Of a stretch of 64,000 nt of DNA, positions 44,340 to 54,114 are shown one piece after another. The notes below the pieces were generated by a model. It was not told where the DNA came from, made no database searches, and saw only the letters and a list, made by a program, of their open reading frames with translations. The DNA is from Sorghum bicolor (taxonomy: Eukaryota > Streptophyta > Magnoliopsida > Poales > Poaceae). The stretch is from assembly GCF_000003195.3 (NCBI RefSeq), contig NC_012878.2:21466771-21530770 (forward strand), read 5' to 3'. Position numbers and translations under genes: made by a program. Numbering within the stretch: the stretch's first letter is position 1; every line of letters starts with the position of its first letter.

Positions 44340-45200
44340 AATTCAAAAAAAGGAAAGGGGCAGGCGCTGCTGGGCCAACCCCGCTTCCCTTTCGGCCCAG
44401 CGAGCGGCCCGGCCTGCCTCCCCCTTCCCCTCTCTCCCGCGCACGCGGCGCCCGCCTCGCTCCACCCGGCGCCGGCCACGTGGCGGCCGTACGCCGGCGT
44501 TGGACGCGCCGCGGCCGGCCTCCAACCCCCATGGTCGGGACGCCGGCTCGGGCTCCCAGGCCATTTCCTCCGTTCTGTCCCCCGCGCCCTCCTTCTCCTT
44601 CCTCCCTCCGCTCGCACCGCGCAGCAGCAGCTCCTCCGCACGCCATTGCCGGAGAAAGCCCCGCCGCTCGCCGCCGACCGCACCAGAGCCTCAAGCTCAC
44701 CGCCGAGAGCACCAGCGCCTTCGTCATCGTTAGGGTAAGCTTGTGCGCGCGTTCTACCGAGGTGAGAGTCCGTCGAGCGCCGTGAATAGCTCGCCGGGGT
44801 TACCCCGAGCTCGCCGGAGTACTCCGCCACGACGGATCTTGTGTTTCTCTGCCTCTTTTCGCTGGTTCTTGGGTGCGCTAGGTCGGTAGGGTGGTGAGGA
44901 AGCTCGGAGAGGCGTTTGCGCACGCTCTACCGCGCCGGAGCGGCCTGGCCACGGCGAGCAGCGCCGCCGTGCCGCCATGCATGCTCGTCGGAGGTGTTCC
45001 GGTCATCCTCCGGCCAATCCAAGGGTACCGTTGGGTGCGCCTCGCTGCGGGGAGCACGTTGGTGCTTACCCCGTGGCCGGAGACCTCACCGCCGGCGAGA
45101 TCTGCTCGTCGGAGGTGAGCTCCCTCTCGGTCTCGCTGACCGGTGGGGTCGGGGACCCACTGTCAGTCGCAGGGGGACCCCGGTGGGTGTAGATCTGGGT
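44340..45200 (+). promoter_or_regulatory. GC-rich gene-like block in the K LTR
   Basis: A strongly GC-rich, CpG-rich block in an AT-rich LTR, repeated at about 54590-55440. It contains donor-like sites (GTTAG/GGTAAGC near 44733, CCGAG/GTGAGAG near 44760, CGGAG/GTGAGC near 45114) and ends where an intron-like AT-rich stretch starts. It looks like a grass gene 5' region with first exons. Proteins readable in several frames are low complexity and not credible. A role as promoter and spliced leader is inferred. Confidence 0.45.
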
Positions 45201-46145
45201 GTGCGTAGCCTTTTTCGTCGGTTTTGTTGAATAAATGATTTCCAGAAATTGATTCAAAACTTGTAAAATTCATATCTTGAGTTCTACAGCTCCAAATTAG
45301 ATGAAATAAATTTTGGTGTGCTCTATATTTCCAGATCTACATTTTGATGTAATTGCATGTCATGTTTGAGTAACTTTTCTGAATGAATATATTTAATCCA
45401 TCTTTTTGCTAAACTTGGAGAATGCATAGTAAATAAAATATGGTTCAGAAAAATGTGAAACTTGATTTGTTGGCTCTGCATGTATGTTTACTCACTGGAA
45501 AAATATTGCTACATATTATTTGGTGTATAGATGAATTTAAGGTAATTTAAATGCTTGCATGGCAGTGATTTATGATTTTTGATAATTAATTGGATCATGC
45601 AATAAATCTGGAAAATTTTGTGGCTGTTTCTTATGATATTAGACAAATTGTAAAAATATGAAATCTGTTGTTTGACACTTATATCAGAGTAGAGTGATTA
45701 TACTTACCCTATGAATTAATCTTGTGATTTTTGTGGCTCAAAATAAGTATCCAAAAATTATGAAAAATTTACAGTAGACTTTATGCGTAGCTGGTAGTCT
45801 CCTGTAATTTTTGTGGAATTTATTGATGAACAGAATTGCATGTGATTTTTAATGGGCCTAGAAATGAATAAAGAAAATTTTGAATTGTTGTGTATATAGG
45901 TTGAATAGAATAGGTTGGGTTTGGTGTATCTTTGAAGCATCAAGTGGGTTGCTGGTTGCATTTGAAAAATAATTGTAGAAGAGAATGCAATAGATGTTTG
46001 ATTCAATTGTTTGTTCTTGGATGATGTTGACTACCTTGTAATGAGCATGACCGAGTACATTACATATGCATCATGTCATGACTCCTTTGGTACTTTCTCA
46101 TACAAGCATCCACTCGGGCATCTCGCACTCCACTCATAAGCACCC

Positions 46146-46346
46146 ATGCATCATACAGGCTCGCAGGAGAACGAAGTGGGACCCGAGGAACCCGAGGAGA
46201 TTCAGGAGCAGGAACCTCCGGAAGCACAGGAACCCGGAGAGGAGCTGCAGGAGTGTCCGGATCACCGACCCAGCACGTTTGACAAAGGCAAGCCCCGGAG
46301 CATTCTAAGTCTCCCTATTCTCGCTAACTTATATGATGCGCTATAA
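46146..46346 (+). other. Acidic exon-like ORF in the 5' LTR of K
   Basis: A 66-codon ORF starting at ATG 46146 directly before a splice-acceptor-like CATCATACAG/G. It is Glu/Pro-rich and ends with the block KGKPRSILSLPILANLYDAL. The same ORF is in the 3' LTR (56383-56583) and a diverged one in G (21024-21245), where KGKPWSILSLPL is kept. It may be an exon of an LTR transcript. Function unknown. Confidence 0.5.
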
Positions 46347-47793
46347 TTGTTCTACTATATTGCATCTAAGTGATAGGATTTGATTGATGCCGTTGATGCA
46401 TATGTACTCCTTGTTATCCCTACTCGTTCACCTACCTTGTCCTATGTAGATAGGCACGGAGTCTATGCTTAGCTTGCTTAGTCCGGTAGAAGTCGGGTGA
46501 TTTCCTATCACCTGCGAGAAATAGGTGGATACCTGCTTGATTAAGCATTGGTTGCTTGGGGAAAAGAATAACCAAGTATGGAATGTAACTGGAGACCGGG
46601 CAGGGTCTTATGGTGGGTTGACCATAGTGCCCCTGCCTGCGTCGATTAAGGACCGATCGTTGACGGTCCTCTTGTCGTGTTGAACGCATGCCCCACACTT
46701 AGCTGGAAGGATAAGTCGTTCCGACCGCGAAGCCTGAACACTATCCGGGCCGGGCATCGAGCCGCCATGCGCTGTATTGGTGATGGTTGAGGAGAACGAC
46801 GAGGGCGCGGCGCGCAACCTTGGTATACCTTGGATACCTCGGTCGCCGGAACGGTCCTCGGGTACTGGCGGTGCATGCCGAACCCGCGAATTGGTCCTGG
46901 ATAGTGTAATACGGTGATCTGTAGCTCACTTGATCAGTGAGTATGTTTTGTGTGGGGAATACCTCGCCAGCTGGTTAGAAATCGATTCGAATCACCATCG
47001 CTCCTGGATAGTGAGCACTTGACATGAGCTTCGTCCTCGTAGTAAGGACTATGGAACACTTGAGTTATGTTGATGAATGGTTTTAAGAAATGCTATGATG
47101 AGGTACTATCATAGCCTTATACTCGCTTGTAATAGTGCCGGTGCAAACCTAGATGATAGGTAATGATACTTTCAACTTGAGCAAATTAAAAGAAGAAAGA
47201 CTTATGTAGGTTATGATAGTAAAATCCTACGGCTTTGCAAAATGGTTGTCAGCTACCCCACTATATAGCCTTCATGATCCTTGATGAGTCTTTATTTTAA
47301 GTTTATGACGGGTAAGTCTAGCTGTGTACCTTCTCATACTCAGGGTTCTACTCCCATGTTGTTTTGCAGATGGTCAAATGTACTATGGTTATTGCATCCT
47401 CTGTCTATACCCAGCCATGGGTGATGACTAGACCAAGGGCGATGGTCACTCCGTCTTCTCTTTTGCTTTTGTGGGAATGACCGAACTATGGCACTATATC
47501 AGACTAAGCGTGTGTGTTGTATTTTTGAACTACGAAGCTTCCGCTACTTGAAGAACTTGGTTTGTAATAACTTTAAAAACTCCGATGTATTTTATGAATG
47601 TTGAAATCTGGATGTATTGTGAATGGCGACCGCTAAACTTATTACGATCTTGGCTGTTGTGCGATATGTGGTTTGAAATCCTTCGAGATTTCACGGACTA
47701 CCGGGATTATATGGGCTTAAGCGTGATGGTTTGACTATGCAAATGGTCACTGTTAGGCTTAATCTCTTATAATTTGGTCGGTTCTATTACAGC

Positions 47794-47808
47794 TGGCATC
47801 GGAGCAAG
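47794..47808 (+). other. Primer binding site of element K
   Basis: TGGCATCGGAGCAAG, two mismatches in the first twelve bases from the tRNA-iMet site TGGTATCAGAGC, two bases after the LTR end. Confidence 0.75.
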
Positions 47809-48611
47809 GTTTAGCGAGTTACTGTTCATAAGTACGTTCTAAACAAAATCTAAACCGGTCTAATAAAGGATTTTATTAATTAATAGTGATCAAGGTGTTA
47901 AACTAAGTTTTGGAAAACTATCTAGTGTGCCATGGTCATATCCTTTATGCCCAGTCAAGGACTCTAAGGTGGCTAGTTAAGTATTGACTTGGGGGTTAAT
48001 GCATCATATTTTTATTTCGTCGCTCATACGGCGTGCAATAGTATGAGTACCATTCATTTGAGTGGTAATGTATGGATCTATTTTTCCTCTACGTCATGGT
48101 AAGTGGGAGCTGTGAGAGCATGATCGGATACACCGCCGGTCTAGGGGAGTGTTGTTAGGTACTGTGTCATGCACACATGTTTTGGTGTGTCTTGGAAACA
48201 GTACCGCATGTTGGGAATTCCGTCCTGAGAGGCGATGCCGTCATTAGGGCGATGATATGGGTAGCAACACATCACATGCATGGACGGGTGTCAGTGTATG
48301 TGAAGTGCATAGTTTTAAATTTTGTTTTGCATTAGCATACTGTGGGTGGGCTGAAATGAGTTTTCTGCAGGTACCCTAACCACGTTCTCGCTTAGAACGC
48401 TAGTTACGTTATGAGAGAACGTTGTGTGCCACCGCATATACCGCTTAGTGTTAACCTTTGTTTCTAAGTTTGTGAGATCGTAAGTTCGTGCATGCATCAT
48501 GTTCATGTCATATCATTGCTTACTTTCCCTCTTAATTTAATCTGTCCCAATTCTAAATAAAATAATTAAAAGTAATCCTCGCTCTTACCCACGGTATTCC
48601 ATTTGCAGCAG
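47809..48611 (+). other. Leader of element K between primer site and ORF1
   Basis: About 800 bp without a credible gene. It ends in TTCCATTTGCAG/CAG immediately before the ORF1 ATG, a good splice acceptor, so ORF1 may be made from a spliced mRNA. Confidence 0.5.
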
Positions 48612-49655
48612 ATGGCACGCACTAGGCTCACCGCTCGTAAGTCCACTGGTGGGCGGGCCCCTCGCCATCCGTTGGTAGCTAGGAGCTCGCGACATAAGAG
48701 CAAGTTCTTGGAGGAGTTTGGGATGCCCACTTTGCTTTGGAGGGTACTCAGTTCGATGGGGTATCCCGAAGGAAGGGAGCCTCGCTACTATTGGGATAAG
48801 GAGCCGCTTGGTGACGAGACCCTGGTGGGGATCGAGGCAATTGTCCCTACTAGTGGAGGAGACCCTGCTTGGGGTGGCTGGGTGTACGAGTCCCGAGGTG
48901 TCACGCCTTTCCACGGTGCCAGCATGGCAGCTTTCGCAGTTCTAAGGGACCTCATGGAGAGGTTTCCACAGGAGCTGGCCCATGCCTTCGCTGGGGTGTT
49001 TCCCCGGGGTGACCCCTACACTTCGGTGTGGGATCAGTCCGAGGTGAGCGCTCTAGAAAGGAGTGCAGCTGAGGACCAGCACAGTGACAGCGCAGCTATG
49101 AGTGCCATGTACGCCTTGATGAAGACCTATGGAGGCCTGGAGCGTTGTTTGGGTCGCTTGTCCGGGTCTCTTCTCACCGTCCAGGATGAGAAGCGTCAGT
49201 TGCAGCGTGAGTTCAACTCTGAGTTTGAGAGGCTGCAGGCAGAGTTGGCCCGTGTGACCAGAGAGAGAGACCAGGCAGTCCAGAAGAACAGCGAGCTGAG
49301 TCAGGACCTGCTTGCAGTGCGAGAGCAGAGGGACAGGGTGACTACTGCTCACAGGAACTGCGAGCGCATGCTAGTCCATGTTCTTGGACAGAGGAATGAA
49401 GCCTGGCACGAGGAGGACACTTTGAGGGCCCGACAGCTAGAGCTAGAGCAGCAGCTAGCTAATGCTGAGGAGTACAATGAGAACTTGCATGAGGAGATCC
49501 ACCAGCTGCATAACCAGCTCCACCCTCACCACCTGCCTAGAGCAGCTGAGCTAGACTCTGAGGATGAGATGGACGCGGATCCCGAGATAGGAGAAGCTGC
49601 TAGTGGAGATGAGGATGAGGATGGCTCCGGCATGGACAGTGACCATAGCGAGTAG
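48612..49655 (+). CDS. ORF1 of element K: histone H3 tail-like N-terminus, coiled coil and acidic tail
   Basis: An intact 347-residue ORF placed before gag. The ATG at 48612 is chosen because it follows a splice-acceptor-like TTGCAG/CAG and gives the H3-like start. Residues 2-21 match 15 of the first 20 residues of mature histone H3, including an uninterrupted TARKSTGG (H3 positions 6-13); H3 K4 and K14 are Arg here, Q5 is Leu, K18 is His and Q19 is Pro, while R2, R8, K9, S10 and R17 are kept. Residues 30-145 look globular (WGGWVYESRGVTPFHGAS near 88-105). Residues about 185-303 form a long heptad-rich coiled coil. Residues 313-347 are very acidic, like histone-chaperone tails. The H3 globular fold is absent. 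No known family is recognised. A role in chromatin mimicry is inference. The frame is intact although gag-pol has four stops. Confidence 0.8.
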   Translation: MARTRLTARKSTGGRAPRHPLVARSSRHKSKFLEEFGMPTLLWRVLSSMGYPEGREPRYYWDKEPLGDETLVGIEAIVPTSGGDPAWGGWVYESRGVTPFHGASMAAFAVLRDLMERFPQELAHAFAGVFPRGDPYTSVWDQSEVSALERSAAEDQHSDSAAMSAMYALMKTYGGLERCLGRLSGSLLTVQDEKRQLQREFNSEFERLQAELARVTRERDQAVQKNSELSQDLLAVREQRDRVTTAHRNCERMLVHVLGQRNEAWHEEDTLRARQLELEQQLANAEEYNENLHEEIHQLHNQLHPHHLPRAAELDSEDEMDADPEIGEAASGDEDEDGSGMDSDHSE

Positions 49656-49977
49656 ATACTAGGGCTCTAGAGCTAGTCCTTCTTCTTGTGTTGTTGTATG
49701 TTGCATGGCATGTCGTGTACTTTTGGATCTGGGCTATGTAAGACTTATAAGTTAATGCTAAAAGTCCAGTATATGTATGCTGGCAAGTTGGATGTACGCG
49801 AACCTTGTTGCGTAAATTTTAAGTAATCTGTTAGTGATGTTGTGCATAGATGATGAATTGTTGTGCCTCTGTTTATTGTGCGAATTTATTCCCTCAGTAA
49901 ATTCAGTACGGCATGATTCTACACATTTCTACCGTTGATAACAACTCCTAACAAATGCTTATCATTGACGTATGCAG
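49656..49977 (+). other. Spacer between ORF1 and gag of K
   Basis: AT-rich, no gene. It ends ACGTATGCAG directly before the gag ATG, another acceptor-like sequence. Confidence 0.5.
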
Positions 49978-52900
49978 ATGGTGCAAACACGTGGCGGGGG
50001 TAACAGCAATCCGGGCCTTGGAGCAGGTACATCCGGAGGTGGGGCTCAACGGAATGAGGACAGAGCACCAACACCGCCACCACCACCGCCTCCTCCGTAC
50101 ACTGCGGACGTGTTTTTCGCGCAGTTTCTGGGGAGTCAACGCAACATGGAACAGATGCAGCGCAACATGGAAGAGGCTCTGCGCAACATCGCTGACAACA
50201 CCCGTCGTGGGGATAATCAGGGTGGCCGAGAGGTCAACCAGTACAGTTTGTTCAAGGACTTCATGGATACCAAGCCACCAATCTTCAAAGAGGCTTTGGA
50301 ACCGCTTGAGGCAGATGAGTGGATCAACACCATGGAGCAGAAGTTTCGTCTTCTCCGAATGACAGAAGAACTTAAGGCTGAGTATGCGGCACATCAGTTG
50401 CAAGGACCCGCTGGGATTTGGTGGTCCCATCAGCGTACAACCTACCCAGAGGGAACCCCAATTACCTAGAACCGTTTCACCACAGCTTTCCGAGGAAATT
50501 ACATTCCTCCGGGTGTGGTTGAAATGACAGTTGGGGAGTTCATGAGGCTGTCCCAGGGGACGAAATCGGTGAAGGAGTATCTACATGCTTTCAATAATCT
50601 CGCTCGCTATGCCCCTGAGTTTGTAAACATGGAGGCTAAGAAGATTGCTAGTTTCCAGAGGGGCTTGAATCCAAAGATGCTGAAGACCATGGGTACATGG
50701 GCCAGGGCTACCTTCAATGCTTACATCAGTGACTGTCTCACCCAGGAGAACAACAACAACAACTACAGTGCATCCAAGTCACGTAAGAGGGCTTTTGAAG
50801 CCGGATCATCTCAGTCCAGGGCACCAGTGGCAGGGCGACAGCAGTATCGTGCTCCTGCCCCAGGTGCTAGGTTCCGACCATCGCAGAGAAGGAACACCGG
50901 GCATCCAACACAGCAGAAGCCGTACAAGGTGGCGATAGCCCCTGCCAAGCCAAAGGCAGTTCAAGCTGCAGCACCTGCCGTCAACAATGCGCCCAAGGGT
51001 CCGTGCTATAACTGCCACAAGATGGGGCACTTTGCTAAGGAATGTCCCTACCCCAAGAGGCAGCAGCCAACCTATCTAGCTCGTGTGCACCATACCTCGA
51101 TCGAGGAGATCCCGGAAGGAGAACCGGTAACAGCTGGTATGTTTCCTGTCAACCAACATCTTGCAGTTGTTTTGTTTAATTCTGGATCATCGCATTCATT
51201 CATGAGCCAAGCATTTGCACAAAAGCATAGTCAACCAGTTACAGATCTGGGTTATGGCTACCGCATCAGCTCAGCAGGGGCAGATGTGTTGACCAATAGA
51301 GTGGTCCGAGGGGCAACCCTGGATATAAGTGGCCGAGTTTTTCGGGTAAATCTAGTGGTCATGCCTGGGTTAGTTTTGGATGTTATCATGGGCATGAACT
51401 GGATGAGAGAATGGGGTGCTGTCATAGATACTGGGAAGAGAATGTTATCCCTCAGAGAACCGCAGAGCAATCGCTCTTTTCAAGTACCTCTGCCCCGTCG
51501 TCTTGACTTTGCTAGCATCTCTTGTGCTACGCACGTGGTTCCATTACCACAGATCCCAGTAGTTTGTGAGTTCCCTGATGTTTTCCCTGAGGAATTACCA
51601 GGACTTCCCCCAGATAGGGAAGTAGAGTTTGCAATTGAGTTGATCCCAGGTACAGCACCAATATCTAGAAGGCCGTACCGGATGCCACCAAACGAACTTG
51701 CTGAGTTGAAGAATCAACTAAAAGAGCTACTGGATAAAGGGTTCATCCGGCCAAGCTCGTCAGAGTGGGGTTGTCCAGCGTTGTTTGTGAAGAAGAAGGA
51801 TCAATCGTTGCGCATGTGTGTGGACTATCGTCCACTCAATGCAGTGACAATCAAGAATAAGTATCCCTTGCCAAGGATCGATATCCTGTTTGATCAGTTG
51901 TCCAAGGCAAAAGTGTTTTCCAAGATAGATTTGAGGTCTGGGTATCATCAAATCAAGATTCATCCGCAGGATATCCCGAAGACTGCTTTTTCCACCAGAT
52001 ATGGGTTGTATGAGTACCTTGTCATGTCCTTTGGGTTGACAAATGCTCCTGCATACTTTATGTATCTGATGAATTCAGTCTTTATGCCAGAATTGGATAA
52101 GTTTGTTGTGGTGTTTATCGATGATATTCTGGTTTATTCCAAAAATGAGCAAGATCACGCCGAACATCTGAGAATCGTGCTGACACGATTACGAGAGCAT
52201 CAGTTATATGCCAAGTTCAGCAAGTGTGAGTTCTAGTTGAAGAAAGTTCCTTTCCTAGGGCACATTCTGTCGGAAGAAGGGATTGCTGTGGATCCGTCAA
52301 AAGTGCAGGAAGTCATGGACTGGAAGGCACCAACTTCTGTCTCGGAAGTTAGAAGTTTTCTTGGTCTGGCCGGGTATTATCGCCGATTCATACCTGACTT
52401 CTCCAAGATTGCTAAGCCAATGACAAGTTTGCTGCAAAAGGATCATAAGTTTGTCTGGACGGAAGGGTGTGAGTTAGCCTTCCGCACCTTGCGAAAGTTG
52501 CTAACCACTGCTCCCGCTCTGACACAACCTAATATCGAAAAGCCTTTTGATGTGTTTTGCGACGCATCGAAGAGTGGCTTGGGGTGTGTGTTGATTCAAG
52601 ATGGCAGGGTGATAGCTTATGCTTCCCGACAGTTGAGAAAGCACGAAGTCAACTACCCAACTCACGACCTCGAGTTAGCAGCAGTGGTACACGCTTTGAA
52701 GATTCGGAGACATTATCTGCTGGGAAATAAGTGTCACATTTATACCGATCATAAGAGTTTGAAGTACATCTTCACTCAGTCCGAGCTAAATATGAGGCAA
52801 CGATGGTGGTTAGAGCTAATCAAGGACTATGATCTGGAATTTCACTATCATCCGAGCAAGGCTAATGTAGTAGCAGATGCGTTGAGTCGTAAACCGCACT

Positions 52901-54114
52901 ATCAAGTGGTTCAACCGTTGTTTGAAGATGGGTTCAATCTCATGCATCCTGAGGTCTTATGTCACATACAACTCAGTTGTTCACTCGAGAGTCAAGTCAT
53001 TGAAGGACAGAAAACAGCCAAGGGTATTTTCCACATCAAGGAGAAGATCAAAGATGACCCAAAAACTCAATTTCGCGTTGATGAGAAAGGGGTATTGTGG
53101 TTTCAACATCGGTTAGTAGTCCCGAAGGATCGAGAATTGAAGAATCGCATCATGGATGAAGCCCATCTCTCTAAGCTTTCTATTCATCCTGGCAGTAGCA
53201 AAATGTATCAAGATCTAAGACGCCACTTTTGGTGGACCAAGATGAAGAAGGAAATAGCCGCATATGTAGCCCGTTGCGACACGTGTTGCAGAGTTAAGGC
53301 CATCCATATGAAATCTGCAGGTCTGTTGCAACCGTTATCAGTTCTAGAGTGGAAATGGGAAGAGGTCAGTATGGACTTTATCACAGGATTACCGACCACG
53401 AGGAAGGGGAATGACTCGATTTGGGTGATCATAGATCGATTAACCAAGTCGGCTCATTTCATTCCAGTCAAGAACACATACAGACCTCCCGAGTATGCCG
53501 ATATATATATGGCTGAGATTGTTAAGTTGCATGGTATTCCCAAAACCATCATATCAGATAGAGGACCACAGTTCACCACTCACTTCTGGGAGTGAATGCA
53601 TAAGAATTTGGGAACCAGTCTGATAAGAAGCACGACGTACCATCCCCAGACTTCAGGACAAACGGAGAGGCTAAACCAAGTATTGGAAGATATGCTGAGG
53701 GCCTGTGTGCTATCATCCAAGGGATCATGGGAGTCATGGTTACCTCTGGCTGAATTCTCCTACAATAACAGTTATCAAGAGAGCATCAAGATGGCCCCGT
53801 TCGAAGCTTTGTATGGTCGGAGATGTAGAACTCCGTTGAACTGGGTTGAACTTGGTGAGAGAAGATACTATGGTATCGACTTCGTGAATGAGGCAGAGAA
53901 GAAGGTACAAATCATACAGCAGCATATGCGCGCAGCGCAATCCCGACAAAAGAGTTATGCTGATAAGAGAAGAAGGCCACTTGAATTCAAAGTAGGTGAC
54001 TATGTGTACCTCAAGGTTACGCCAATGAAGAAGGTTCAGCGTTTCTGAGTTCGAAGCAAGCTTGCACCCAGATATGTGGGACCGTATCAAATACTAGAGG
54101 GGGGAGGGCTGTAA
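49978..54114 (+). pseudogene. gag-pol: Gag-pol of element K with four stop codons, dead protease and no chromodomain
   Basis: One frame encodes gag, protease, RT, RNase H and integrase. In-frame stops lie at 50467 (TAG), 52234 (TAG), 53593 (TGA) and 54046 (TGA); I see no frameshift. Gag has a Pro run and a CCHC knuckle [14 protein letters not shown] (51004-51045). The protease motif reads FNSGSS, with Asn (codon 51178-51180) where the catalytic Asp belongs. RT has the FIDD box (52114-52125). RNase H shows FCDAS and TDHKSLKY. Integrase has the HHCC finger, DFITG (53374), SDRGPQF (53557) and Glu of QTERLNQ (about 53664). After the GPY-type motif APRYVGPYQ the frame runs straight into the purine tract, so the chromodomain expected for this branch is deleted. 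An alternative ATG lies at 49972. Confidence 0.92.
54096..54108 (+). other. Polypurine tract of element K
   Basis: AGAGGGGGGAGGG, one base before the LTR start at 54110, fused to the truncated integrase end. Confidence 0.85.

Larger units (their letters stand above)
43879..47791 (+). repeat. Element K 5' LTR
   Basis: 3913 bp. Layout: an AT-rich first part, a GC-rich block (about 44340-45200), an AT-rich stretch of about 900 bp, an acidic exon-like ORF (46146-46346), then an AT-rich part with an acceptor-like TTTTGCAG/ATGG near 47370, and the end GGTTCTATTACA. Confidence 0.92.

Noticed and set aside
44297..44923. Host protein genes in the GC-rich block (several overlapping frames on both strands, repeated near 54765-55160)
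   Set aside because: All are Arg/Ala/Pro-rich low-complexity products of GC-rich DNA, mutually overlapping, and lie inside LTRs.
48612..49655. A genuine captured histone H3 gene
   Set aside because: Only the first 20 or so residues match; the histone fold is missing, so it is a tail-like segment on another protein.
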